Source: Nitrososphaerota archaeon
Lineage (GTDB): Archaea; Thermoproteota; Nitrososphaeria; Nitrososphaerales; Gagatemarchaeaceae
Reading direction: 5' to 3'
Length of the DNA: 64,000 nucleotides
NCBI GenBank assembly: GCA_027887005.1
Contig: JAPCJI010000001.1
Span: forward strand, 186,001-250,000
The notes below the pieces were generated by a model, which did no database searches, was not told where the DNA came from, and saw nothing but the letters and a program-made list of their open reading frames with translations. This document shows positions 44,703-53,005 of this stretch, piece by piece; positions within the stretch are counted from its first letter, which is position 1, and the number at the start of each line of letters is the position of its first letter. A program made the translations under genes and the position numbers.

Positions 44703-45026
44703 TTATCCATCTGGGTCGAGCCTCACACGAGAATGCTGGTTGAGAACACTTGCTGGGATGAGCCACTCTCGGTATGTTTTTCCCTCTTCGACCCATTCCC
44801 ACTTGGCGAGTTGCCTTGGTGGGAGGTCGACGTCAAGCACCATTAATGCCCCTTCCTTCGTCCCTTCGTTGCTGTCCAGTGGACGGTCCGAGACCCACAC
44901 ACCCCTGAAAGTTCTCTCGGTCAAGTAAGACCCCTCATCGTCTCGGAACCCTTCCCGGAGGATCATCCTTGCCGTTTCTACGGTTGTTCGGTGATAGAAC
45001 CTTATCTTGCCGACTTTTCTCCTCAT
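44703..45026 (-). CDS. Small protein, possible ADP-ribosyltransferase-like fold
   Basis: 107 residues. KIRFYHRTTVETARMILREG opens like the H-x-T strand of RNA 2'-phosphotransferase/ART folds; FRGVWVSDRPLD and KTYREWLIPASVLN are later conserved-looking blocks. If it is an ART it could modify RNA or protein; no clear catalytic Glu motif is proven. It is the last gene of the replicon operon, 69 bases after the ATPase gene. Ordinary conserved hypothetical is the alternative. Confidence 0.5.
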   Translation of the reverse strand: MRRKVGKIRFYHRTTVETARMILREGFRDDEGSYLTERTFRGVWVSDRPLDSNEGTKEGALMVLDVDLPPRQLAKWEWVEEGKTYREWLIPASVLNQHSRVRLDPDG

Positions 45027-45095
45027 TCTTCGCCCCGAATCCTGGATTGAAGCAGTAGTGCCTTCTCAATGATTAGTGTTGTTTTTCGGAGATGA

Positions 45096-46490
45096 TTAGT
45101 CATCTGAATTAGAGGACACCCTGATTGACCCACCATCTCCGAATACTAACCCTAATCCCACGTCGCGCTCCTTGTCGGTTACATTTTCGTACTTGTTTGT
45201 TTCAATCTGACTGGGGTCTACCAGAGACCACTCGTATCCCTTATCTTCGTTGCCGCTTTTTTCGACGAAATTCAACAAGCTGAGGTCCTCCAGAACTCTC
45301 TTGGCTGTCTCGGTCGGCAGACCCGCCCTTTGGCCTATGATACTCGTCTTGGCACTCTCCGTTGTAAGTTTGCCCAGAATCGAGACCCTTCTAGCGTCTA
45401 TCGTGTCTCCTGCCACGCGAGAAAGGAACTTCATTACCCCTGAGTCTATCTCTTCTCTCCCTAGGATTGCAACCAAGCACCACGCCAACTTTAGGAGTTG
45501 TTTGTACAGCCTCGCAATCCCCTCGGATTGCGGGAGATACTGTATCGTGCCCCGCCAGTCTCTCGGTACTCCTGTCCTCGCGTTCGCAGTGAAGCAGGCC
45601 AACTTGACTAGGCTGTCACTCTGCTCCTCAGAAAGCTCAAGCTGCTTGACCTCCACTGACGAGAGAAACGCTGCCGTCTGTGATCGAATCTTCTGCCTGA
45701 TTCCATCTTCATTCCCTGCCGCCCTGCTGGCGCGTTTGCCCGTCTTGAAAGGGTCGACACTCTTGACTCGCATCTTCAGGAACCTTTCTCCAAGAAGGCT
45801 CATGACGGTGTCGTAGAAGTCGATGACCGGGGTCACGCCCGCGAGTAGCGTTATTCGCGCCTTCACATTCTGATACTCGGCTCCCTCGTTCCCGGACCCC
45901 TTTGATAGATAGCCGTCGAATATCTCTCTCAACTGTGCAAGGATTTCGTTCCTGGCGTCCCTGCTCTTCTCGAGGATCGTCGTGAAGTCCTTGATCGTAA
46001 GGATCTTCCCGTTCAATCGGTGAAGGAGGCCCACCTTCTTGCGCTGACCTGAGATGAAGGTGTTGACGGTCAAGGTCGACAGAGGGAACACAAGGTCGTT
46101 TGGCTCTTCCCCTAGTGACCTGATTATCTCGGTCTTGATGGAAGAGGGTGGACCTACGAGGAGGGACCATACGGGATCGCCTTCAAGCTGGTTAGAGACG
46201 GCGGTCGCTAGGCAGAAGAGGATTGGCCCATCATCCTCGATGTGAAAGTGCTCATGCCATGTCCTGAGCAGGTCGGCGAGGCTGATTTCATCGGTCTCGG
46301 GGGCGACGACATCCCTCGAAAGGAAACTGTCGAACTTGTACCCGCAGAGACACTCAAGATACCGGCCATCGTCGCAGACCTTTACGAGCCGCATTCCGTC
46401 ACGTGGACAGGATCTCCCCAATTCGTCAGAGTCTGCGCTCTTGTTAGCCTTCCGAACTCGTTTCCTCTTGGTCTGAGAGTGTTCCTTCAT
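45096..46490 (-). CDS. AAA+ ATPase of a mobile replicon (MCM-like/phage type)
   Basis: 464 residues from ATG 46490, which overlaps the upstream stop (ATGA). An N-terminal zinc ribbon (CPRDGM and CLCGYKF) leads to a P-loop at 113-120, GPPSSIKT, in which the usual Gly before Lys is Ile. ILTIKDFTTIL looks like a Walker B-type Asp strand; ITLLAGVTPVID is sensor-like and LLGERFLKMRV holds an Arg-finger-like Arg. The C-terminal part is a winged helix (TSIIGQRAGLPTETAKRVLEDL). Likely a replicative helicase or loader working with the primase. The odd P-loop may lower activity. Confidence 0.75.
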   Translation of the reverse strand: MKEHSQTKRKRVRKANKSADSDELGRSCPRDGMRLVKVCDDGRYLECLCGYKFDSFLSRDVVAPETDEISLADLLRTWHEHFHIEDDGPILFCLATAVSNQLEGDPVWSLLVGPPSSIKTEIIRSLGEEPNDLVFPLSTLTVNTFISGQRKKVGLLHRLNGKILTIKDFTTILEKSRDARNEILAQLREIFDGYLSKGSGNEGAEYQNVKARITLLAGVTPVIDFYDTVMSLLGERFLKMRVKSVDPFKTGKRASRAAGNEDGIRQKIRSQTAAFLSSVEVKQLELSEEQSDSLVKLACFTANARTGVPRDWRGTIQYLPQSEGIARLYKQLLKLAWCLVAILGREEIDSGVMKFLSRVAGDTIDARRVSILGKLTTESAKTSIIGQRAGLPTETAKRVLEDLSLLNFVEKSGNEDKGYEWSLVDPSQIETNKYENVTDKERDVGLGLVFGDGGSIRVSSNSDD

Positions 46491-47116
46491 TGAGAGATGC
46501 GCCTCCTTGCGGCCTCCCCCCTCTTCACTGCCCTCTGAACGACGCGAACCCATCGAGGCGACCTGGACCTTCCGCGGTGTCGTGGCTTGAAGTAGTAGAC
46601 CACGCCCCGCTTGGAGAGCTTCACCCTGGAGCCTGATGAGAAATCGGCGAACCCCTGCTTTTGGAGAGCTTCGAGAACGACACGGGTTCTCTCCTTGCCT
46701 CCCCTCTTCACGGCCTCATGGACACGCGCCGCTAGGACTGCTCGTGTGAAGTCCCACTCTTTCACTTGGTCCATCGCAGGTTTCAGGCCCTCCCGCTTCA
46801 GCTGGGCCCGGAGTTCCTCGGCCACTTCAGAGAGTTCCGTTCTTGCCCTCGCCCGCTCCCTGGTCTCCATCTGGTTCATTACCTCCGTCTGCTTGGCCAT
46901 GGCCTTCTCTATCCCGACGCCAACCTGAAGGGCCTGCTTGTCTTCATTCGTGATCCTGCTCTCGGTCCCGAAGATCTCATTGAGGGTCAGCTGGATCTGG
47001 GGGAGGAGGAAGCCGCTCTTGTCTGTCCCGAACTTCGACGACCTGGCATCATGCTCCGCTTCCTCTCGGGTCGAGAAACGGTGTGCCCACGCTTCGAGCC
47101 TCGGATACTTGCCCAT
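46487..47116 (-). CDS. Basic helical protein of the replicon operon
   Basis: 209 residues. A long charged helix, perhaps a coiled coil, spans about 65-125 (MAKQTEVMNQMETRERARAR). A basic C-terminal part (KPRHRGRSRSPRW) may bind nucleic acid. It overlaps the ATPase gene by four bases and follows the primase gene by seven. Family not recognised. Confidence 0.65.
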   Translation of the reverse strand: MGKYPRLEAWAHRFSTREEAEHDARSSKFGTDKSGFLLPQIQLTLNEIFGTESRITNEDKQALQVGVGIEKAMAKQTEVMNQMETRERARARTELSEVAEELRAQLKREGLKPAMDQVKEWDFTRAVLAARVHEAVKRGGKERTRVVLEALQKQGFADFSSGSRVKLSKRGVVYYFKPRHRGRSRSPRWVRVVQRAVKRGEAARRRISQ

Positions 47117-47123
47117 CTACCAT

Positions 47124-48104
47124 TCACCTGCTGCTCGTCCAGTAGCCTTCGATCCGGCTGTGCTCGTATCTCTTGTCATGATGCTTCGCAGACCCGCCAG
47201 GACAATTGCACACCACAAGACGCGGGGGGCCGGAGACCTTTCTTTCACTGGAGAACTTCGGGCCCACTCTAATCCTTAGCTCTCTGCAGTTCCGGATGTA
47301 ACCGGCCTTCGAGAGCGGCCCGGCCTTGGTCGAATCGAGAAGGAACTGGACCTGGTCCCAGGTCATCCCGGGCTCGCGGTCTACGACGTAGCAGCCGTGC
47401 TGCGTCATGTAGATGTCCCAATCAGTGAGAGCGTTGTCTTTGATGAACTGCAAGAGGTCGTCGATCCCCAGGCCTTCGTTCAGGTCAACATCGAAACAGA
47501 ATGTCGGCTGGACCCAGGTGACTCCGAGCGTCGCGATCAACCTTGAGGGCTCAAGGTTCGCCGGGGGTGTCGGAAGGACACTGACCCTTCTCTTTCGTTC
47601 AGGCTCTTGCCATCCGAGCTTCCGGGCGTATCCGTTGACGAGTTCTTCGAAATCGTCGACTACAGCTATCGGGACCTCCGGGTTCGTTACCTGGTATCGC
47701 CCATCGAAGGAACCCGGCAGGATGATGTAATTTCCGACGCCCTGGACTTCTATCCCAAAAACGGACCGGAACCTGTCGATCGAGCGGCAGAGTGACTTTG
47801 ACGCATAGAGAAGATGGTAGCCTCTCGATGGCGTTAGGTGTTTTCGCGTCACCGGGAGCATGCCGACGAGTCCCTTGGCCTTCTCAACGTTTTCGATGTC
47901 GACATCGACCGCCACATGGCCAAGCCCGGTAATCCCAGCTACGCCAGCTGCGTTCTGCCAAGGCAGCTGGACAACCTCTTCCTTCGTCTGTCTTCGACTC
48001 TTCCATTGTCTCCATTTTACCAGCGGGCGTTTCTTGAGGTTAACTGGAATAGCGTTCCACCCTTCGCTCCAATACTCAAGCGCGATGGCCGAGAAGTCGT
48101 GCAT
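47124..48104 (-). CDS. Bifunctional primase-polymerase (prim-pol) domain protein
   Basis: 326 residues. The N-terminal 180 residues match prim-pol: WNAIPVNLKKRPLVKW, HVAVDVDIE with the two metal Asps, and TPSRGYHLLYAS with the catalytic His. It starts DNA synthesis in plasmids and viruses of archaea. The C-terminal 140 residues are less clear and may be a helical primase domain. ATG start; seven bases after the 102-aa gene. The motifs look intact. Confidence 0.8.
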   Translation of the reverse strand: MHDFSAIALEYWSEGWNAIPVNLKKRPLVKWRQWKSRRQTKEEVVQLPWQNAAGVAGITGLGHVAVDVDIENVEKAKGLVGMLPVTRKHLTPSRGYHLLYASKSLCRSIDRFRSVFGIEVQGVGNYIILPGSFDGRYQVTNPEVPIAVVDDFEELVNGYARKLGWQEPERKRRVSVLPTPPANLEPSRLIATLGVTWVQPTFCFDVDLNEGLGIDDLLQFIKDNALTDWDIYMTQHGCYVVDREPGMTWDQVQFLLDSTKAGPLSKAGYIRNCRELRIRVGPKFSSERKVSGPPRLVVCNCPGGSAKHHDKRYEHSRIEGYWTSSR

Positions 48105-48110
48105 GCTTTC

Positions 48111-48419
48111 CTAGCCTTCGTCTCCTTTCCGCTCAGTCTCCTGCCCACGTGGTTCGTCTAGGCCTAGCTCGGCATCGAGATAGCTCAATACAATGTGCCT
48201 CGTCTTGGCAAGCTCCTCTTCCGTCAGCCCCGCCGATGGCATGTTGGTGAGGATGCGAAGACAGCGGTCTAACGTCTGCAGTTTGTCAGGGACCGCACGA
48301 GTCGCACACTCTTTGAGGACATTCTTGATCCTCTCTCCGGCCTGTTCCCCTTTCTCCAGCGCGGCTCCGGTCACGTCGCCTCGGCCTCCATGGATCCCTT
48401 CGCGAAGGAGAGGATCCAC
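48111..48419 (-). CDS. Small helical protein of the replicon operon
   Basis: 102 residues, acidic and helical (LQTLDRCLRILTNMP, EEELAKTRHIVLSYLDAEL). It overlaps the 42-aa gene upstream by 49 bases in another frame. Family not recognised. Confidence 0.5.
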   Translation of the reverse strand: MDPLLREGIHGGRGDVTGAALEKGEQAGERIKNVLKECATRAVPDKLQTLDRCLRILTNMPSAGLTEEELAKTRHIVLSYLDAELGLDEPRGQETERKGDEG

Positions 48420-48499
48420 TTCCGCCAGGTTAAGGCGCCTTTAGCCTCCTTCAAGCGCTCAAATTCTGCGTCATCGAACGCCAGGACGAGACTCTTCAT
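48371..48499 (-). CDS. 42-aa protein, short DNA-binding-like unit
   Basis: Reads MKSLVLAFDDAEFERLKEAK then GALTWRKWILSFAKG. A strand followed by two helices resembles ribbon-helix-helix or similar small regulators seen in archaeal elements. Own ATG at 48499; it overlaps the next gene in another frame. Confidence 0.5.
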   Translation of the reverse strand: MKSLVLAFDDAEFERLKEAKGALTWRKWILSFAKGSMEAEAT

Positions 48500-48604
48500 C
48501 GATTGATAGTATCCCTGAGGGTCTTAAGACACGTCAAGCCAAAGTACGCAAAAAAGCCGACGGGCCTCAGAATGGCTTGGATATGCTTCAGAATACCCCG
48601 GAAG

Positions 48605-49412
48605 CTATTCCCTGATACCCTTCGGCTTCGAGAGACTTACAAACGACCTTTTCGGGATTCCAGAGGCTTCGGAAATCTGGCTCGCCCCAACGATATTCTC
48701 TTTTCTCACGCGCAACTTCTTCCAATCGATTTCTCTTACTGCGAGATTCCAGCAGTGTGCTGCCACTGTTCTGGGGTTGCGCGATGCGAGAAAATCGGGG
48801 CTCGCTTTCATTGTGCGGTCGTAAATCGATATGGCTTCGAAATACGCGGACCGCAGAGCCCTCAGCGTCTGGAGCTCGTCTTCGCGATGAACCATCCTCT
48901 GAAGTCCCCTATAGATCAAATCGACATACTTCTTCGCTGGAGTTACCGGGATGTTTCCTATCCAATCTCGCATCGGCTTATCGAGACTTGCGTAGATTCG
49001 CTCAAATGCACTCTGAAGTCGGTAGCGGTTCCAGCGGCTGTGGAGTTGCCGGCCATCTTCCCTCTTCTTGAGTGCCTCCGCAATATCATTAGCACCAGTT
49101 TTCGCAGAACCATGCTTCTTTCCGGCGATATAGACGCAGAAGGCGGCCCTCTTCGACTGCTGCACGCTTCATGGTTGGGAGGCGATCTGCCATGACCAGA
49201 GCCTCAGCCCTGATTGCATCTCCGGTGACCAGCTCATCGCACACAAAGCCGATTGTTCTCTCCAGCTTCTCCGAAGTGCGGTTTACCTGAGAAAGTGTCG
49301 GGGAGAGGCCCATGGCCTTCATGTCCGCGCTCTTCAATTGCTTGCCTCCCAGTTTTTCCCTCCGAACGGATGACGAGAGAGTGGAATCATCCGCGTGGCT
49401 GGTGCCGGTCAA
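48605..49412 (-). pseudogene. Broken transcription factor B (TFB) gene
   Basis: Two frames join into one TFB-like protein. The first (49412 downward) has HADDSTLSSSV, then LGGKQLKSADMKA, the core of the B-finger, and NRTSEKLERTIGFVCDEL of cyclin repeat one. The frame then shifts near 49150-49165 and goes on as RAAFCVYIAGKKHGSAKTG and, in repeat two, SRNPRTVAAHCWNLA and IVGASQISEASGIPKRS. The zinc ribbon that should lie upstream is missing at about 49440, where a repeat begins. No single frame makes a whole TFB. Confidence 0.65.
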
Positions 49413-49459
49413 GTAACGCCTGCAAGGCCCGGTCGATATATACGCCTGGACAGCCTGGT

Positions 49460-49496
49460 CCCCTGGCTGTCGTTGTGAAGCCCCTGCAGAGGCTCG
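49460..49496 (+). repeat. Right copy of the 37-bp direct repeat
   Basis: Matches 43781-43817 at 31 of 37 bases. In frame it would encode PLAVVVKPLQRLAI, like the left copy's PLTVVARPLLRFERG. Confidence 0.5.
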
Positions 49497-49512
49497 CTAT
49501 TTGAGAATCCAA

Positions 49513-50253
49513 TTACAATTGCTGTTTGCCGCAACTCGGGCAAAATACGGCTGGGGTCGGCATCTTGGATCCGCAGAATTGACAGAATTTGGTTCCCTGG
49601 CTTGGAATTCGAGGCATTTGGTAAGGCACTCTTTGACCTGGAGAGGTTGAAACCTGCTGCATAGTGGTCTGTCGAAGGGCTTGAGACTGTTCCTTGCTGG
49701 TCTGAATGACGTTCTCGACGATGCCCTTCACCACGAGCACGTCGGATACCCCATTCATCTTCACGTCCCCTGAGAAACCTACACCAGTGAATGATACATC
49801 TCCGAAATTCAATATCCTCCCAAAGATCCCCTGATGGACAATCGTCCCTGTCATCCATTCGATCTTGAGGTCATGGGATGCCCGACCGAGAATCCCGCGC
49901 TTGATGTAGATGCGCCTGTTCGAGACGAAATACTCCGCTGAAATCACGTAAAGGAGGACAAGGATCCAATCGAAAAAGGCAAACACAGTGAACCAAAGGA
50001 AGCCAACCTGCCCTGAGATTCCAACCCAGACAAATACAAAGAGCACGATAATGAAACCGAAGACGATTGATCCCGCGTATGAGGCATAACTCTGCCTCCC
50101 ATACCAAACAGGCTGTTCTCCTTCGGAGAGCGCAAGCAGCCCGGGAACCCTGATGTTAGTCCCTAACGTATCCTCCAATAGACCAACCCTGGGATAACCA
50201 CTTGCTTGACTGAGCTGTGAGTTATAGGTCTTGACTCGAGCGCGCCCGAACAA
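49513..50253 (-). CDS. PH-domain membrane protein with double zinc ribbon
   Basis: 246 residues. Two membrane helices (about 60-105) precede a YdbS/bPH2-like domain (RRIYIKRGILGRASHDLKIE, then FGDVSFTGVGFSG and KMNGVSDVLVVKGI). A linker leads to a C-terminal CQFCGSKMP and CPSCGKQ zinc pair. Likely a peripheral regulator at the membrane. TTG start. The zinc tail is like that on many archaeal membrane proteins. Confidence 0.75.
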   Translation of the reverse strand: MFGRARVKTYNSQLSQASGYPRVGLLEDTLGTNIRVPGLLALSEGEQPVWYGRQSYASYAGSIVFGFIIVLFVFVWVGISGQVGFLWFTVFAFFDWILVLLYVISAEYFVSNRRIYIKRGILGRASHDLKIEWMTGTIVHQGIFGRILNFGDVSFTGVGFSGDVKMNGVSDVLVVKGIVENVIQTSKEQSQALRQTTMQQVSTSPGQRVPYQMPRIPSQGTKFCQFCGSKMPTPAVFCPSCGKQQL

Positions 50254-50269
50254 GCAGGGAATGGATTCG

Positions 50270-50426
50270 CTAGGTCCCAGCCAGCAGGTCTATCTTCGTG
50301 ATTATACCCTCGGCCTTCTCCCCGGACGACACGAGGACCGCAGGGAGATACCTGAACATGGAAAAAAGGGCCTCCACCGGGGTGTCTCTCCCGACGACCT
50401 CGTACACCTGCTAGACGTGATCTGAA
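50270..50426 (-). pseudogene. CBS-domain gene fragment, copy 1
   Basis: Encodes SDHV-stop-QVYEVVGRDTPVEALFSMF, then RYLPAVLVSSG and EGIITKIDLLAGT. This is the C-terminal CBS half of a larger protein; an in-frame TAG cuts it. About 80% alike, by eye, to 53338-53580. Confidence 0.6.
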
Positions 50427-50522
50427 TAGGTGGAATCTGAGATACTCCCCCGGAGGGCCTGAACTGTGCCCTTCTGGTCGCGTACGTCGGGGGCCTCGCT
50501 ATGGACCTCGTGTTGGCCAGGA

Positions 50523-50542
50523 GGTCCCGGCCAGGGCGCAGT
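50523..50542. repeat. Family B repeat, half copy
   Basis: GGTCCCGGCCAGGGCGCAG, next to the promoter of cyclase paralog 3. Confidence 0.5.
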
Positions 50543-50557
50543 TTCCTCCCGTAACGG

Positions 50558-50564
50558 CTTTATC
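50558..50564 (+). promoter_or_regulatory. TATA box of cyclase paralog 3
   Basis: CTTTATC, 30-36 bases before TTG 50594. Confidence 0.6.
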
Positions 50565-50593
50565 ATCCAGGCCTCCTTGAATGAAGGGACCCC

Positions 50594-52531
50594 TTGTTTC
50601 AAGGCGAACGCAGGTTAGCGGCAATAATGTTCACCGATATGGTCGGTTACACCGCCCTAGGACAGAAAAACGAATCGCTTTCACTAGCTCTGGCTGAAGA
50701 ACAACGGAAACTGCTGAGACCGATCTTCGCCAGACACAACGGCAGAGAAGTCAAGACTATGGGCGACGCATTCCTTGCGGAGTTTCCCAGCGCGCTTGAG
50801 GCGGTGAGATGCGCCTACGACGTCCAGAGGGCAACCAGAGAATTCAACTTCGCCTTGTCCGACGAGAAGAGGGTGCATCTGAGAGTAGGTGTTCACCTCG
50901 GGGACGTTGTAGAATCCGGAGGCGACATCTCTGGCGACGCTGTCAACATTGCTTCAAGAATCGAGTCCCTTGCAGAGGATGGAGGCGTCTGTCTCAGCCA
51001 GCAGGTTTACGACCACATTCAGAACAAGTTCGAACTCCCATTGCAGAGTCTTGGAAGAAAGCTCTTGAAGAATGTCAGCGTGCCGATAGAACTATACAAG
51101 ATTGTGATGCCATGGATTCACGACGAAGGTGCAACATCGCCGCCGTCCGAGCAGAGGAGAATAGCTGTTCTCCCGTTTGCCAACTTCAGCCCCGACCCCA
51201 ACGATGAATACTTCGCTGATGGCATGACAGAGGAGATCATATCAACCGTGTCGAGAGTCATTGGTCTGCAGGTCATCTCGAGGACCTCCGTAATGGGTTA
51301 CAAAGGCACGAACAAGAGGGTCAATGAGATAGGTCGGGAACTTCGGGTTGGGTCGTTGCTTGAAGGTAGCGTGAGGAAGTCGGGCAGCAGGATGCGCATT
51401 ACGGTGCAATTGATCAACGTGGGAGACGATCAGCCTCTTTGGTCTCAAAGCTATGACAGAGAATTGAATGACATCTTCGCACTGCAGAGTGATATTGCGA
51501 AACAGGTAGCAAACACACTAAGCTTGAGGATACTGCTGAAGGAAGGGGGACTTGTCGACAGGAAACCCACCAAGGACGTAGGGGCCTACGAACTTTATCT
51601 GAAGGGGAGACATCAATGGAACAAGAGGACCAAGGAAGGTCTACACAGCGCGATCGAACATTTCCAAAGGGCCGTCGAGAGAGATCCTGCCTTCGCCCTC
51701 GCATACAGCGGGATGGCTGACTGCTATACCGTGCTTCCGGGATACGACCCTCAGCCTCAACTTGAGAGTTTTCGCAAGGCAAAGGAGTTCTCCATCAAAG
51801 CCCTTGAGCTAGACGACACGCTTGCCGAAGCGCACACCTCTCTGGCCCTCTCTTTGTCAAATTACGAATGGGATTGGAAGGGAGCTGAGAGGGAGTTCAG
51901 CCGAGCGATCCAACTCAATCCGAACTACTCCACTGCCCACCAATGGTACGGCACGCACCTGATATGGTATTCAGGTATATTCGAGGAAGGAGTACGGGAG
52001 ATGCGCCGAGCAGCTGATTTAGATCCACTTTCTCCCATCATAGGAGCGAATCTAGCACATGCCTACGCATATGCATCCAAGTGGGACGACGCAGTCATCC
52101 AATGCGAGAAGGTCCTTGACTTACAGCCAGACTTCTGGCCCGCACGAAATTTCTTGATGCAGGCATATCGTGCGAAGTCAATGTACAAAGCGGCAATCGA
52201 TGAGGGAGTCAACGCCCTCAGAATGGCGCCCAACGACATCTGGGTAAAGACAGGGCTTGGCCTAAGTTTTGGCATGGCAGGGCTGCAAGAAGAGGCAAGG
52301 AAAATTCTCGGTGAATTTCTGGAGCTTCAGAAAAACCATTTTGTTCCGCCTCTCGCCTTCATTAGCCTATACTTCTCACTTGGCGAGATTGAGAAGATGT
52401 ACGAATGGATGCAGAAGGCATATGACCAACACGACATCTCAGTACCACAGCGGCGGTGGGACCCTGACTTCGCGAAGATCCGTGCTGACGCAAGGTTCAC
52501 GGACCTCATGAAGAGAGTAGGTCTAGACTAG
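50594..52531 (+). CDS. Class III adenylate cyclase-TolB-TPR protein (paralog 3)
   Basis: 645 residues. All canonical cyclase residues are present: Asp15 and Asp58 (metals), Lys54 and Asp111 (adenine), Asn118 and Arg122 (transition state). The TolB-like part has IAVLPFANFSPDPNDEYFADG. The TPR region differs from paralogs 1 and 2: it has DVGAYELYLKGRHQWNKRTKEGL and AYSGMADCYTVLPGYD, as in many bacterial TolB-TPR proteins, and ends in FTDLMKRVGLD. TTG start; frame and length match the other two. Soluble. Confidence 0.85.
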   Translation: MFQGERRLAAIMFTDMVGYTALGQKNESLSLALAEEQRKLLRPIFARHNGREVKTMGDAFLAEFPSALEAVRCAYDVQRATREFNFALSDEKRVHLRVGVHLGDVVESGGDISGDAVNIASRIESLAEDGGVCLSQQVYDHIQNKFELPLQSLGRKLLKNVSVPIELYKIVMPWIHDEGATSPPSEQRRIAVLPFANFSPDPNDEYFADGMTEEIISTVSRVIGLQVISRTSVMGYKGTNKRVNEIGRELRVGSLLEGSVRKSGSRMRITVQLINVGDDQPLWSQSYDRELNDIFALQSDIAKQVANTLSLRILLKEGGLVDRKPTKDVGAYELYLKGRHQWNKRTKEGLHSAIEHFQRAVERDPAFALAYSGMADCYTVLPGYDPQPQLESFRKAKEFSIKALELDDTLAEAHTSLALSLSNYEWDWKGAEREFSRAIQLNPNYSTAHQWYGTHLIWYSGIFEEGVREMRRAADLDPLSPIIGANLAHAYAYASKWDDAVIQCEKVLDLQPDFWPARNFLMQAYRAKSMYKAAIDEGVNALRMAPNDIWVKTGLGLSFGMAGLQEEARKILGEFLELQKNHFVPPLAFISLYFSLGEIEKMYEWMQKAYDQHDISVPQRRWDPDFAKIRADARFTDLMKRVGLD

Positions 52532-52623
52532 ACCCAGCGCCAATCATTTCGCAGTCTTCCCCCTATCCGACGATGACGTTCATGTATCGAAGGTTCTCAT
52601 ATCAAAGGACGTTCCCCGATGTT

Positions 52624-52662
52624 GGGGCGCCAACCTAGACTAACAGGGCCTGGCAAGGGCGG
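52624..52662. repeat. Family B repeat, reverse orientation
   Basis: GGCGCCAACCTAGACTAAC then AGGGCCTGGCAAGGGCGG, diverged in the core. Confidence 0.5.
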
Positions 52663-52753
52663 CAAACAATGATTCGAGTTTGGGCCCAGTTTCGGCAGGG
52701 TAGACCATTCGTGTCCGACGGGGATCGAGGGGTAAACCGTGCTAGAGCTGGAT

Positions 52754-53005
52754 TCATTGGTAGACCTTGCTTCGATGCCCGATTTTTAACACTAGGACGT
52801 CGCCATCTATGACAGTGTAAATCACCCTGTAATCCCCGACACGAATCTTGAACAGACCTTTGAATTCCCCCACCATCGGTTCCTCTGCGTTGAGGTTGTC
52901 GCCGAGAACCGTTCGTATCCCTCTGAGTATCCTTTCGACCTCTTTTGGGTTGATCTTCTTAAGATCTCGACTGACGGAAGACTTGTAGAGAATCCTACCG
53001 GACAA
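52754..53005 (-). CDS. relE: RelE/ParE-type toxin
   Basis: 83 residues with the RelE-like plan: KSSVSRDLKKINPKEVERIL helices, then LKGLF-like strands (FKGLFKIRVGDYRVIYTVID) and VLVLKIGHRSKVYQ. RelE proteins cut mRNA in the ribosome; the basic and Tyr residues needed for this (KIRVGDYRVIY, GHRSKVY) are kept. It overlaps the antitoxin gene by 11 bases. Confidence 0.85.
   Translation of the reverse strand: MSGRILYKSSVSRDLKKINPKEVERILRGIRTVLGDNLNAEEPMVGEFKGLFKIRVGDYRVIYTVIDGDVLVLKIGHRSKVYQ

Noticed and set aside
43270-49496. Active provirus or integrative plasmid
   Set aside because: No integrase, capsid or intact packaging genes, and several neighbours are broken; relic is the better reading.
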